Part shown: in pieces, positions 33,750 through 43,473 of the stretch
Position numbering within the stretch: position 1 is the stretch's first letter
Layout of the letters: the number at the start of each line of letters is the position of its first letter
Assembly: GCA_022013895.1 (NCBI GenBank)
Contig: JAKLPK010000275.1
Location: 1-44,707 of the forward strand
Reading direction: 5' to 3'
Source: Cellulomonas sp.
GTDB lineage: Bacteria > Actinomycetota > Actinomycetes > Actinomycetales > Cellulomonadaceae
DNA length: 44,707 nucleotides
Translations under genes and position numbers: made by a program
The notes under the pieces: generated by a model
What the model was told of the DNA's origin: nothing
Database searches by the model: none
The model's input: only the letters and a program-made list of their open reading frames with translations

Positions 33750-34465
33750 GATCCATCGCCTCGTCTCTGAGCAGCGCTCACGCCGCCCCCGTCGGTCTCT
33801 CCCCTCCCTGGGGAGTCAGTCCACAGCCTGCCCGCGGGACGGACGAGCGTCGTCGTCCTGGCGAAGCGTCTTCTCTACCGCGACCGCGGTACGCGACAGC
33901 AGAGCGTCGATGGGAACCTCAGGACCATGGACCAGCTCGACGCGCGGTCGGCTGCGCGTCGCGGACCGCCGTCATCGCGTCGGCCGCGTCTCCTGGGAGT
34001 CGGGCTGCTCGCGGTGACCGCCCCGGCAGCGGCCCTTGGCCGGGTTCCGGTCGCCACGTCGAGGCAGGTGACGCCGTGGCGGGCCGGGCCGCCCGCAGAG
34101 GGGTCGGACCGCTGGCTCCCCGTGGCTCGCCCCGGCGTGCATCGCTCGGTCGGTGCGCCGTCCGACGGCGGACCCTGGCACGTGACACGCTGGGGGTCGA
34201 CCCGATCAGCCGAGGAACCGTGACCCGCAGCCCGACGACCCGCCTCCGCCTCACCGAGACCGTGCGCGCGCTCGACTCGGTCACCCGTGGTGGCGCTCCG
34301 AACCTGTTGCAAGGGCTGACGACCGCGTTCTGGCTCGCGGCGATGATCACCACGTCGTCGGTCCGTACCGGGCGGGTCGAGACGCCGGCACGACGTTGTG
34401 GCTGGCGACAGTCGGGGCGTGGGCGCCGTTGCTCGTCCGGACCTACCGGCCTCTGCTCGCCCTCG
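33750..34465. other. Gene-poor region with possible degenerate ORF
   Basis: About 700 bases without a convincing gene. On the plus strand from the GTG at 34220 a plausible stretch reads RLTETVRALDSVTRGG and LLQGLTTAFWLAAMITT, then after a frame change near 34390 LWLATVGAWAPLLVRTYRPLLA. This could be a broken two-helix membrane protein. The long minus-strand ORF (33919-34578) starts as an IS30 transposase but is unrelated to anything after about residue 38. Confidence 0.35.
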
Positions 34466-35349
<884 letters not shown>

Positions 35350-35526
35350 GACCCTCATCCTCCGTGGATTGAGAGCCTCCATGGAACCCGGGGCGGTTCA
35401 CTCACGCCCTGTGGCGCGCGCCAGATGCTCGCGGGGCGTTCGTTCAACTGCCCCGCCGGAGCACGCTGGACCAAGCGAACCGACCGGCCGTGCGCCCTGC
35501 CGCGCGTCTCACGATTCCCCGGTCGT

Positions 35527-35664
35527 CTACGTCTTGGATAGGCCGGCGACGAGCGCGCGTGCTGCCGCCCACTCCTCCTCGCTCGGAGGCGAGCCGGACT
35601 CGAGTGCCGCGAGCAGGACGGCGAGCTCGGTCGCCTCGTACGCGTGGACAAGTGCGGCGACCAC
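35527..35664 (-). CDS. Possible 45-aa hypothetical protein
   Basis: An ORF too short for the track: GTG at 35664, stop TAG at 35527. The product (ALVHAYEATELAVLLAALESG, PPSEEEWAAARALVAGL) is acidic and helical with good actinobacterial codon use. An in-frame TAA lies 3 codons upstream, so it is not the tail of a longer gene. No clear ribosome site. Function unknown. Confidence 0.35.
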   Translation of the reverse strand: MVAALVHAYEATELAVLLAALESGSPPSEEEWAAARALVAGLSKT

Positions 35665-35740
35665 GTCAGATTAGGCCATTAGGCAAAGGCTCGTGCGACG
35701 CGCGGCCGACGACCCTAGTTAAGAGACAACGAACCGCTCC

Positions 35741-35758
35741 GATCTCGGAAACGAGATC
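35741..35758. other. Hairpin with GAAA tetraloop
   Basis: GATCTCG, GAAA, CGAGATC: a perfect 7-bp stem closed by a GNRA-type loop, between the small ORF and the convergent end of the 481-aa gene. It may be a terminator; no T-run follows. The surrounding 100 bases are less GC-rich than the rest. Confidence 0.4.
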
Positions 35759-35821
35759 AGGGCGAAGCCGTGCGTTGCTCTGCCGCTCGCGGGGCCGTAG
35801 ATGCACGAGAGGCGCGGGCTC

Positions 35822-37267
35822 TTACCAGTCGCATTCGTAGCCCGGGTCGGGCGCTGGCCGGACGCCGATGGCGCGCTCCTCATGACCACGTCCGTCAGTT
35901 GACGGGTCAGATGGGCTGCTCTGGCGGTTGACGCCCAGGAACGTGCCAGCGGAGTCGACGCGGACGGCCGCCGCGACGACGTCGGCGTTGCGCTCTGCCA
36001 GCGACTCGCGAAGGGGTTCGGGGAGTCTCACCGGGCGGTTGGCATATGCATCCGCGGCGTCGACCCAGGCTCCCTCGTCGGGTTGGACGGCGAAGAGCAG
36101 GCACGCGGCCTGCACACCGCGAGCCGGGGCAGTGAGCTCGGGATCGGTGATTGCGTCGCGCACGACGTAGCCCAGGTCGATCGCGGCGACCAGCCCCCGG
36201 TGCACCTCCAGGCTCGCTGCTCGCAGGTCGGCTCGTTCGGCCATGGTCGCCGGGTCGGCGTGAGCGCCGAGATCGACGGTGACCTCCCGCAGGGACGCAC
36301 GCAGCGCGGCCCCCGACCGTAGGAGGTCCGGGTCGACTCTGCGGGCCCGACCGGTGATCTGTTCGAGGTCCCCGCCCAGCCGCGCCCAGGCCTCATCGAG
36401 CTGGACGAGTGCCGGCTGCAACCGGTCCGCGTGCTGCCCGGTGTCGATGGCGCCAAGTTGCGCAGCCGCCGCGACGATCCTGCCGCCGGTCACCGTCAGG
36501 TCCCGTTCGACCTTGACCGTGAACAGCACGTCCGCTGCGGTCGGCGAGGCCGCCAAGGTCCGACGAGCCTGGACGTCCCAGGACGCCACCGCTTGCTCCA
36601 GGCGCGCGGGCGCGACCGGCTCGCGATGCTGCCCAGTGAGCCGGCCTGGCCAGCGACCTTGCAGGTACGCCGCCGCGAGCTGTTCTGCCGTGCCGACGCG
36701 CACCAGCAGGTTGTGCGACTGGTCTGCCGACTGGCCCGGGTCCAGCCGGTGCTTGGCATTCAGCACGCGGCGCAGGTCGCGGTTGTACTGCCACAGCGCC
36801 TGGCCGACGCCGTGGGCGGCGACGTACACCACGTGCATGATGCGGGTCCGGGCGGCCTCGGAGTCCAGGTGGCCGAGCTCGCTGAGCGGCGCGGTTGGGT
36901 GCCGGCGGGAGGAGATCATCTCGGTGGCGCGGGACAGGTTCTCCACCACCCGCTCCAGGTGCGGGTCACCCTCGCCGACCCCCGGCCAGCCGGTGCGCTG
37001 CTGGGTGCGATGCATCCCCAAGGTCAGCTTGTGGATCCGCTCCATGCTCGGGTTGCCCGTCCGGTCCGGGAACGACGACCACAGGTCGGCCGCTGCCTCG
37101 ATGACCTCGCCCCACAACCGCGCCTTGGCCTTCGCGCTGTCCGGGGGCGCATCCCACAACAGCTCGCGTGCGGAGATGTCGGCGTCCAGCAGCAGGTCCC
37201 CGACCGTCCGTTCGTCGTTCTGGTCCGGCGGCGTTGTGGCACGCGACCGGCCTGTCGTCGCCGTCAC
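35822..37267 (-). CDS. Hypothetical plasmid-backbone protein
   Basis: 481 aa, mostly helical and soluble, without signal peptide or membrane segment. Recognisable stretches such as MHVVYVAAHGVGQALWQYNRDL and GYVVRDAITDPELTAPARGVQAACLLF suggest a conserved protein of actinobacterial plasmids or ICEs, but I cannot name a domain. The GTG start at 37267 overlaps the stop of the upstream 117-aa gene (GTGA), so the two form an operon. The C-terminal 40 residues are polar. Confidence 0.7.
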   Translation of the reverse strand: MTATTGRSRATTPPDQNDERTVGDLLLDADISARELLWDAPPDSAKAKARLWGEVIEAAADLWSSFPDRTGNPSMERIHKLTLGMHRTQQRTGWPGVGEGDPHLERVVENLSRATEMISSRRHPTAPLSELGHLDSEAARTRIMHVVYVAAHGVGQALWQYNRDLRRVLNAKHRLDPGQSADQSHNLLVRVGTAEQLAAAYLQGRWPGRLTGQHREPVAPARLEQAVASWDVQARRTLAASPTAADVLFTVKVERDLTVTGGRIVAAAAQLGAIDTGQHADRLQPALVQLDEAWARLGGDLEQITGRARRVDPDLLRSGAALRASLREVTVDLGAHADPATMAERADLRAASLEVHRGLVAAIDLGYVVRDAITDPELTAPARGVQAACLLFAVQPDEGAWVDAADAYANRPVRLPEPLRESLAERNADVVAAAVRVDSAGTFLGVNRQSSPSDPSTDGRGHEERAIGVRPAPDPGYECDW

Positions 37268-37617
37268 GAGACGGCCTCCACCTCGGCGACCAGGTCGTCG
37301 AGGTCTGCGATCACCGCCGCCGCACCAGCGGGGAACGCCTCGGTCGGGTGCCGACGGGCGGCGTCGCTGGCCGCCCGGACGAGGTCACCGACGGTGGCGG
37401 AAGGGCCGACGTCGATGACGACGTCCTCAAGGTCGCCGTCCACCTCGGCGGGCAGCAGCGCGAGGGCTCGCGCCGCGACGATCTGCGCACCGAGGGCCAC
37501 AGAGTGCAGGTCGGGGTCGACGCCACCCCTCGTCGACGGTCTGTCGGCGACGACCGTCAGGAGCGTGACGATCTGCATCCACGCGGTTGTCAGGTCGACG
37601 CGGTCCGGCTCGCTCAT
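37264..37617 (-). CDS. Hypothetical protein coupled to the 481-aa gene
   Basis: 117 aa from the ATG at 37617 (MSEPDRVDLTTAWMQIVTLL), with GAAGGGAG upstream; the track's longer start is less likely. Helical and acidic (AEVDGDLEDVVIDVGPSATV, AVIADLDDLVAEVEAVS). No known domain. Overlaps the next gene by 4 bases. Confidence 0.65.
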   Translation of the reverse strand: MSEPDRVDLTTAWMQIVTLLTVVADRPSTRGGVDPDLHSVALGAQIVAARALALLPAEVDGDLEDVVIDVGPSATVGDLVRAASDAARRHPTEAFPAGAAAVIADLDDLVAEVEAVS

Positions 37618-37827
37618 CGTCGTGCTCCCTTCGCCGGCCAGGTCGCTCCCATCGGGCCACATCCCGTCCGAGGCGCGGGTGCCGCGGAGGCTGCCTGTGG
37701 ACAACGCCATTTGGTTGGTGATCTGGGGGACAGTCACCTCACCGGCCGAAGGCCGGCCGACGACGCCTGGGTGGTCAGCTGGAGTCACTCGCGTCGTGTC
37801 GCACTAGCGCGAATGGAGGTGGCGACG

Positions 37828-38706
37828 ATGCCGGTATGGGGGGTGAAGGCCCTGGCGGTTGGTTCCGGCGTGGTGGTCAGCGCTGTGGTGGTCGCGGTCA
37901 TGCTGGCGGTCGCCCCGACGCAAGTTGCGGTTGCTGCGGTGATCGTGCTGGCGGTCGTCGTCGCGGTGGCCAACCACCGCGCGTGTGAAGCACTGGCGGC
38001 CGCCGTCATGCTGAGAGCACGCCGGCTGCGACCGTCCGAGCGCGACGAGCTCGCCGCAGTGCTCACCGAACTGTGTCGGGTCGGGCTCGGGCCGCCGCTG
38101 GTGGAGCTTCGGGTGAAGCGGTCTCGGGCGATCGGCGCCCTCGGCGTAGGCCGACGCACGGTCGTCGTCTCGACGGGACTGATCGAGGCCGTCGTTCTCG
38201 GTGACTTGCCGAGCCGTCAGGCAGCCGCGGTGGTTGCGCACTCGGCGGTCTTGGTTCGCGAGGGTCTGACGCGCGCCGATCTGCTCATCGGTTGTGTGTC
38301 GGCACCGTGGCGCGCGATGCGCGCGGCCGTCCGCGGCATCTGCCGTTGCGGGCGCCGACTGCCGTTCACCCAGGCCGCGTGGCGGCTGCGGGCGATCGTC
38401 GTGGCCGTGGCCGTTGTGCAGGCGGTCCAGCTTGGGCAGTTCGGGCTCGCTACGACCGTCGGCTCGATCGGGGCGCTCAGCTATGCGCTGCCGGCGTGGG
38501 AGCACCGTTGGCGGGACCTGCTCGTTCGCACTGGCGACGAGGGCGTCGTGCAGGCAGGGCTTGGCGACGGGCTCGTCGAGTTCCTGCGCCAGTGTCCGAG
38601 CAGCGACGCCACGAGCGCACGGCTGCGCGCACTGGTCCTGCCCGCCGTGCGGCGCCCGGCATCGGGGAGACCGGTGGTCCTGCGAGGAGCGCCGGACGCG
38701 CGTTGA
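37828..38706 (+). CDS. M48-like membrane protein lacking the HEXXH zinc motif
   Basis: 292 aa from the ATG at 37828, which has GGAGGT 6 bases upstream. Two N-terminal helices (ALAVGSGVVVSAVVVAVMLAV, VAVAAVIVLAVVVAVANH). The central part looks like an M48 (HtpX-type) peptidase: SRAIGALGVGRRTVVVSTGLIEAV, then RQAAAVVAHSAVLVREG at the place of the usual AHEIGH. Glu and the second His are missing, so it should not be a metalloprotease. Two further helices (AIVVAVAVVQAVQL, GSIGALSYALPAW). It may be a membrane scaffold in the conjugation or maintenance region. Confidence 0.65.
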   Translation: MPVWGVKALAVGSGVVVSAVVVAVMLAVAPTQVAVAAVIVLAVVVAVANHRACEALAAAVMLRARRLRPSERDELAAVLTELCRVGLGPPLVELRVKRSRAIGALGVGRRTVVVSTGLIEAVVLGDLPSRQAAAVVAHSAVLVREGLTRADLLIGCVSAPWRAMRAAVRGICRCGRRLPFTQAAWRLRAIVVAVAVVQAVQLGQFGLATTVGSIGALSYALPAWEHRWRDLLVRTGDEGVVQAGLGDGLVEFLRQCPSSDATSARLRALVLPAVRRPASGRPVVLRGAPDAR

Positions 38707-38733
38707 GCGCGCCGGCCAGGGCCGCGACGCAAC

Positions 38734-39306
38734 TCAGCGCGACATGCCGATCGCACCAGCAGGGACACTCGCCATCCGTCGACCCTGCTGCTCTGCACGG
38801 AGCCGCTGCGTGACTGGCTCCGCCTCGTCAGGAGGCGTCGACCGCCGGGCGACGGCGAGCTCGGCGGCCAACCGCCCGGCGGCCTGGGCGCTCGAGCGTA
38901 CCTGCCCGATCCTGCTCAGCGCGCCCGACACGTCGCGGTCCTGGGCGCCCGGGGAACCGAGATCCGGCGACATCGCGGCCAGGTGCCGCGCGGCATACCC
39001 GCTCAGCTCGTCCGCCACCGCGCACAGCCGTTCCAGCAGGCGCAGGTCGTCGCCCATCCGGGTGGCCTCGCCTTGCGCGACGTCGTCGGCGACGTCACCG
39101 ATCGTCTGCTGCGCCGCGCGCAAGTAGCTGTTGGCTCGCTCCAGACCGATCGACGCCGGCCGCAGGTGCTGCGAGGCCGGGTCCCGGCCGAGCGCTTCGT
39201 CGCTAGCCGGGGACGGTGTGACCAGCGTCCGCTCGACCTTGTCGAGGTGACCCCTGGCCGCCTCCAGGTGGGCGTCCGTGACGACCAGTCCGTCCTCAAC
39301 GAGCAT
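38734..39306 (-). CDS. Hypothetical helical protein
   Basis: 190 aa, soluble and almost all helical (LEAARGHLDKVERTLVTP, GLERANSYLRAAQQTIGDVADDVAQ, LRLLERLCAVADELSGYAARHL). It may be a coiled-coil structural or partition accessory protein. Start ATG 39306. Convergent with the M48-like gene. No named domain recognised. Confidence 0.65.
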   Translation of the reverse strand: MLVEDGLVVTDAHLEAARGHLDKVERTLVTPSPASDEALGRDPASQHLRPASIGLERANSYLRAAQQTIGDVADDVAQGEATRMGDDLRLLERLCAVADELSGYAARHLAAMSPDLGSPGAQDRDVSGALSRIGQVRSSAQAAGRLAAELAVARRSTPPDEAEPVTQRLRAEQQGRRMASVPAGAIGMSR

Positions 39307-39380
39307 TGTTCCTCCCCGCCCTTCGCCAAGAGACGACCTTCAGCGTCTACCTCCAGAGGCGGCGAACCCGCGTGTGGCGA

Positions 39381-39578
39381 TCACGCCCTCAGCGTCGGCC
39401 GCCCAGCTGGTGTGGACCTGGTGCCGCCAGCGCCACGACGCCCCCGGGCCAGTCGCAGGCGATGCCTGAGTGCCCGGCTCGCTTCATTCTTCCGGCGCCT
39501 GGCGGTCGTAGCCGAACGCCGGGCGGACCCCTTCCCATCGACCGTTCCCCGCAGTCCCGGGTGGGTGAGCTGGTCCAT
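39381..39578 (-). CDS. Possible small basic protein
   Basis: 65 aa from the ATG at 39578 (MDQLTHPGLRGTVDG) with GGGAGC upstream. The rest is very basic (ARRSATTARRRKNEASRALRHRLRLARGRRG), as in small DNA-binding proteins. It fills most of the gap between its two neighbours, on the same strand as both. Other frames are open as well, so the call is weak. Confidence 0.35.
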   Translation of the reverse strand: MDQLTHPGLRGTVDGKGSARRSATTARRRKNEASRALRHRLRLARGRRGAGGTRSTPAGRPTLRA

Positions 39579-39615
39579 CCGCTCCCAGCCAGCAGAGCGC
39601 GCCGTGTCGACCAGG

Positions 39616-40053
39616 TCACCCGGACCGCTTGGTCGGTTGGTTCGGCAGGCGCTGACCGTCCGGCACCGGGGTGAGGGTGCCGCCAGCACGCCTCTGCGCG
39701 TCTGCGACCGACACCGCGACGGCCTCGTGGATCCACGACGAGCGGCTCATCAGCCGCCCGGCCTGGCGGTCATCGATGATCGCCTGCTCCATCGCCGCCC
39801 GCGTCTCGGCGCGCAGCGCGTGGTGCCGGTTCAGACCGGCGCTCGCGGCGATGACCGCCCGCGGCGGTACGGTGAGCGCCGCGCGTCCCTGAGGGCCACG
39901 TGCCACGTGCGCCTCGAGCACCCAGTGCAGCCACTGGATGAACCCAGCCGGCGCGTCCGGGTGGTGGTCGAGGTCGAAGACGTAGGCCGCCCGTGCTCGT
40001 TGCCACATCTGCGGGTCCCACCACGCGCCGGTCGCCACGCGAGTCTCGCTCAT
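39616..40053 (-). CDS. Hypothetical protein, possible partition or DNA-binding
   Basis: 145 aa from the ATG at 40053 (MSETRVATGAWWDPQMWQRARAA), with GGAGGG upstream. The N-terminal half has FIQWLHWVLEAHVARGPQ; the C-terminal half has NRHHALRAETRAAMEQAI then MSRSSWIHEAVAVSVADAQ, which resembles a ribbon-helix-helix layout. It is divergent from the ParB-like gene and so may be part of a maintenance cassette. Function is inferred from position only. Confidence 0.6.
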   Translation of the reverse strand: MSETRVATGAWWDPQMWQRARAAYVFDLDHHPDAPAGFIQWLHWVLEAHVARGPQGRAALTVPPRAVIAASAGLNRHHALRAETRAAMEQAIIDDRQAGRLMSRSSWIHEAVAVSVADAQRRAGGTLTPVPDGQRLPNQPTKRSG

Positions 40054-40231
40054 CTGCCCTCCACCAGCGCTAACACCCACCTGCATCGGCGGTGGGTCGC
40101 GACGTCAGAGCGCCGGGAGCCGCGGCCCGGGCCTCGGTTGTCCACAGCGACCGCGCGCGGGCGTGACCGTCCACAGCGAGGGCCGAGCGGCACCACGGAA
40201 CACGTCACCGGAGAAGCATAGGACATGTCAG

Positions 40232-40245
40232 TTTGGTCTATTCGA
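40232..40245. promoter_or_regulatory. Shared operator-like motif before parB-like gene
   Basis: TTTGGTCTATTCGA; its reverse complement matches TCGAATAGATCAAA at 41853-41866 at 13 of 14 positions. It lies 14 bases before the ParB-like start, a repressor-like position. Confidence 0.5.
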
Positions 40246-40259
40246 TGCAAGGAGAAGCG

Positions 40260-41831
40260 ATGAGCACCAAGACTGAGGGCCCGGTCTACGAGATCGGGCG
40301 CGTGTACGAGGTCGCGCCGGGCGATCTGCGGATCGGCACGAACGTGCGCAAGGACACCCGACCCGACGCCAAGGACTTCGCCGCATCGGTGCGGGCGCGC
40401 GGCGTGATCGTCGCGATCGACGCGCACGTCGACGAAGCCGGCGGCCTGAGCGTGCTGCGCGGGCAGCGCCGAGCACTGGTCGCCGCACAGGTGGGCACCC
40501 CGTCCGGCACGGTGCCGGTGCGGGTCGTCCCAGCCCCCGACGAGGCGGACCGGATCACCGACCAGCTCGTGGAGAACTTGCACCGCGCCGACATGCACGA
40601 GCGCGAGGCCCGCGACGGTGTGGAGCAGCTGGCGCTGCTGGGTGTGTCGGTCGCGCAGATCGTCAAACGCACGGCCATCCCCCGCCCCGTGGTCGACGCC
40701 GCGCTGAGCGTCGCCGGGCACCAGGCCAGCAAGGATCGGATGGACGCCCAGGGCATGACCCTGGACCAGGCGGCGGTCTTCGCCGAGTTCGAGGACGACC
40801 CCGACGCGATCGCCTCCCTGGAGAGCGCGTGGGAGAACCGGTGGGAGCGGTCCCGGCTGGCGCACATCGCCCAGCGGCTGCGCGACGAGCGCACCGAGCG
40901 CACCGCACTTCTCGCCGTGGTCGAGCGCCTGCGTGCCGAGGGCCTGCCGGTCCTCGACCCCACCGACGTGCCCGCCAACTTCCGGTCGCTGACGCTCGAG
41001 GACCTGCGCGACCAGGTCGACCAGCCGGTGCCCGTCGAGCAGTGGGCGACCACGCCCGGCGCAGCCGTCGTCGTCACCGTCGACTGGCAGGAGGACGACG
41101 AGGACGAGGACCAGGACGACGAGGACGACGACGAGCACGAGCGCCCCGAGCCCCGCAAGGTCTACGTGCCGGTGTGGGTGTGCACCGACCCCACCAGCGC
41201 CGGGCTGCACCACCGGTGGGACAGCCCACCCTCGCGCGATGCCCTGCCCGCCGACGACGACGAGCGCGCCGCGCGGGAGCAGGCCGAGCAGGCACGCCGC
41301 GAGGCCGAGTCCGCCGAGCGGCGCCGAGCGCTGGCCAACAACGCCGCGTGGCGGTCCGCCGAGGTCGTGCGCCGCCAGTGGCTGGCCAATCTGCTCAGGC
41401 GCCGCCAGGTCCCCAAGGGAGCCGAAGCGCTCATCGCGCGCGCCCTGCTCGAGCGGCAGTACAGCCTGACCCAGGCGCTGCGCAACGGGCACGAACTGCT
41501 GCCCGACCTGCTCGGCCTGCGGCCCGTCGACGGCGACGACCAGTGGGGTACCCAGATCGCCATCCGGCGCCTGGCCCAGACCGCCACGCCCGCCGCCGCG
41601 ACCATGCGCACGCTCGCCGTCGTCCTGGCCGCGTGGGAGGCCCGCAGCGGCGTGCACACGTGGCGCAACCCCGGCCCCTACGACGCGGCGATCATGGCCG
41701 CGCTCGTCGCGTGGGGCTACCCCGCCAGCGAGGTCGAGCAGATCCTGACCGCTGCCCCCGACGAGGACCACCCCGCCGACGAGCCGGACGAGCAGAACGA
41801 GGACGACGAGCCGGACATCGCGGCCGACTGA
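40260..41831 (+). CDS. ParB-domain protein
   Basis: 523 aa from the ATG at 40260 (AAGGAGAAG upstream). The ParB/Spo0J N-terminal fold is visible: IGTNVRKDTRPDAKDFAASVRARG, then VLRGQRRALVAAQ (the GxRR nucleotide-site region), VPVRVVPA and LVENLHRADMHEREARDGV, then an HTH (LGVSVAQIVKRTAIPRPVV). A very acidic stretch (QEDDEDEDQDDEDDDEHER) and a charged helical C-terminal half follow, unlike chromosomal ParB. It may act in plasmid partition, transcription silencing or conjugation control. No parA is seen in the window. Confidence 0.85.
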   Translation: MSTKTEGPVYEIGRVYEVAPGDLRIGTNVRKDTRPDAKDFAASVRARGVIVAIDAHVDEAGGLSVLRGQRRALVAAQVGTPSGTVPVRVVPAPDEADRITDQLVENLHRADMHEREARDGVEQLALLGVSVAQIVKRTAIPRPVVDAALSVAGHQASKDRMDAQGMTLDQAAVFAEFEDDPDAIASLESAWENRWERSRLAHIAQRLRDERTERTALLAVVERLRAEGLPVLDPTDVPANFRSLTLEDLRDQVDQPVPVEQWATTPGAAVVVTVDWQEDDEDEDQDDEDDDEHERPEPRKVYVPVWVCTDPTSAGLHHRWDSPPSRDALPADDDERAAREQAEQARREAESAERRRALANNAAWRSAEVVRRQWLANLLRRRQVPKGAEALIARALLERQYSLTQALRNGHELLPDLLGLRPVDGDDQWGTQIAIRRLAQTATPAAATMRTLAVVLAAWEARSGVHTWRNPGPYDAAIMAALVAWGYPASEVEQILTAAPDEDHPADEPDEQNEDDEPDIAAD

Positions 41832-41852
41832 TCCACAGCCCCACAGATCCAG

Positions 41853-41877
41853 TCGAATAGATCAAATAGTTTGATCT
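41853..41877. promoter_or_regulatory. Operator-like motif and palindrome before DUF932 gene
   Basis: TCGAATAGATCAAA (41853-41866) overlaps the perfect inverted repeat AGATCAAA-TAG-TTTGATCT (41859-41877). It is AT-rich against the GC-rich background and ends 29 bases before the DUF932 start, so it is a likely repressor or activator site. Confidence 0.6.
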
Positions 41878-41906
41878 GGTCAACCCGACCAAGGAAGGAA
41901 CTCGCC

Positions 41907-42911
41907 ATGGCCCATCAGATCGAGACCCACGGCAACCAGGCAGCCGCCCTGTTCGCTCGCACCGACCCGTGGCACCGCCTCGGGACCACCGTCGCCGGCC
42001 AGGCGTTCACCGCCCAGGACGCGATGGCCCTCGGCCACCTAGGCGGGTGGCGGGTGCGCAAGGTCCCGCTCACCGCCGCCGAGGTCGGTGCGGAAGGCGC
42101 GACCACCATGGACGTGCCCGGCTTCGCCACCGTGCGTACCAACCCGTTCACCGGCGCACCCGAGGCCCTCGGCGTCGTTGGCGCCGGGTACACCCCGCTG
42201 CAGAACGAGGAGCACGCCGACTTCCTCAACACCCTGGTCGACGCGTCCGGCGCGATCTTCGACACCGCCGGATCGCTGCGCGGCGGCCGTCAGGTGTTCG
42301 TCACCATGCGCCTGCCGCAGCACCTGACCGTCGGCGGCACCGACCGGGTCGACCTCAACATCGCCGCGCTCAACAGCCACGACGGCACCAGCGCCTTCCG
42401 CGTCCTGGTGACCCCGGTCCGCGTCGTGTGCGCGAACACCCAGCACGCCGCGCTGGCCGACCACGTGTCGTCCTGGTCGATCCGCCACACCCGCAACGCC
42501 AAGGCCGCCGTGCAGGCCGCCCGCGACTCCCTGGGCCTGACGTTCGCCTACGTCGAGGGCTTCCAGTCCGAGGCCGAGCGGCTGATCGACACCGCCACCA
42601 CCGATACCCAGTTCTTCGACCTGGTCGCCGACCTGTTCGGCGTCCCTGAGCACGACGCCCCGGCCCGCGTGCGGCACACCCACACCCGGCGTCAGCAGAC
42701 GCTGGCCCGGCTGTGGCACGACGCCGACACCCAGACCGACATCCGGGGCACCGCGTGGGGCGCCTACCAGGCCGTGGCGGAGTACGTCGACCACTACGCG
42801 CCTGTGCGCACCCGGCACGACCCCGCCACCGCCCGCGCCGTGCGGCTGCTCACCACCGACGAGCCCGCCCGCCTCAAGACCCGCGCCTGGGCCGCGCTCG
42901 CCCCTGCCTGA
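41907..42911 (+). CDS. DUF932 (plasmid/phage-type) protein
   Basis: 334 aa from the ATG at 41907 (GGAAGGAACTC upstream). DUF932/TIGR03299 features: MAHQIETHGNQAAALFARTDPWHRLGT at the N-terminus, GVVGAGYTPLQNEEHADFLN, GRQVFVTMRLPQ and NIAALNSHDGTSAFRVLVTPVRVVCANT. Members are common on actinobacterial plasmids and phages; function is unknown, perhaps single-strand DNA or replication related. It follows the ParB-like gene by 75 bases but has its own operator-like site, and a strong hairpin follows it. Confidence 0.88.
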   Translation: MAHQIETHGNQAAALFARTDPWHRLGTTVAGQAFTAQDAMALGHLGGWRVRKVPLTAAEVGAEGATTMDVPGFATVRTNPFTGAPEALGVVGAGYTPLQNEEHADFLNTLVDASGAIFDTAGSLRGGRQVFVTMRLPQHLTVGGTDRVDLNIAALNSHDGTSAFRVLVTPVRVVCANTQHAALADHVSSWSIRHTRNAKAAVQAARDSLGLTFAYVEGFQSEAERLIDTATTDTQFFDLVADLFGVPEHDAPARVRHTHTRRQQTLARLWHDADTQTDIRGTAWGAYQAVAEYVDHYAPVRTRHDPATARAVRLLTTDEPARLKTRAWAALAPA

Positions 42912-42920
42912 CCGATCCAC

Positions 42921-42959
42921 CGCCCGCGCCCGGCACTCCCCTCGTGCCGGGCGCGGGCG
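42921..42959. terminator. Bidirectional terminator hairpin
   Basis: A 16-bp perfect GC stem (CGCCCGCGCCCGGCAC at 42921-42936 pairing with 42944-42959) and a 7-base loop, 9 bases after the DUF932 stop and just beyond the stop of the convergent HNH gene. Confidence 0.8.
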
Positions 42960-42963
42960 CACG

Positions 42964-43473
42964 TCACCACAACGTCGGCTGCTCACCGAACACCCGCCGC
43001 AGCCGCGCCAGGTCGGCCGCCACCAACGCCGGATCGGTGCGCGCCAGGTCCCGCAGCTCTCGCGCCCGACGACGAGCCCCGCGCGCGTCCCCCAGCGGCG
43101 AGCCGGTCACGTAGCGCCGCGCAGCCCATTCGCGCCGGTTCTCCACGTACGACGAGGCGACGACGTGACCCGGCGCGACCCGTTGGCACAGCGGGTTGTC
43201 GCACCGATGCCCCAGCACCTCGACCGCCGCCAACGCCGCCGCCCCGTGCACCAGCGCGAACGCAAACCGGTGAGCCACGACGACCCGACCCGGCGCCAGC
43301 CAGAACCGCCCGTGCCCGCGCCCGCTCACCGCGCCGGTCCACCACCGGCATTCGGAGCCCTCCACCCGAACCACCTTCGCCCGGTACCGCGCGACGACCT
43401 CCGGCGCCGCACACCCGGCCGCGAGCGCCACCGACCCGGCCTCACCCAGCCGCACGGCCACCACCCGAGCCAC
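42964..43473 (-). CDS. HNH-endonuclease-like protein
   Basis: About 169 aa if started at the GTG at 43473; the start is uncertain, since the track's start at 43569 lies far inside the upstream gene. The homing-type HNH pattern is visible: ECRWWTGAVSGRGHGRFWL, VVAHRFAFALVHG, VLGHRCDNPLCQRVAPGHVV and SYVENRREW. The Cys residues and the H...H...N series fit the HNH_3 fold. A freestanding nuclease on a plasmid may be a selfish gene or act in DNA transfer. It overlaps the 129-aa gene by about 30 bases. Confidence 0.7.
   Translation of the reverse strand: MARVVAVRLGEAGSVALAAGCAAPEVVARYRAKVVRVEGSECRWWTGAVSGRGHGRFWLAPGRVVVAHRFAFALVHGAAALAAVEVLGHRCDNPLCQRVAPGHVVASSYVENRREWAARRYVTGSPLGDARGARRRARELRDLARTDPALVAADLARLRRVFGEQPTLW

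Noticed and set aside
35527-35758. Small ORF plus hairpin as a toxin-antitoxin or RNA regulator
   Set aside because: The ORF resembles no toxin or antitoxin family and the hairpin is short; position alone is not enough.
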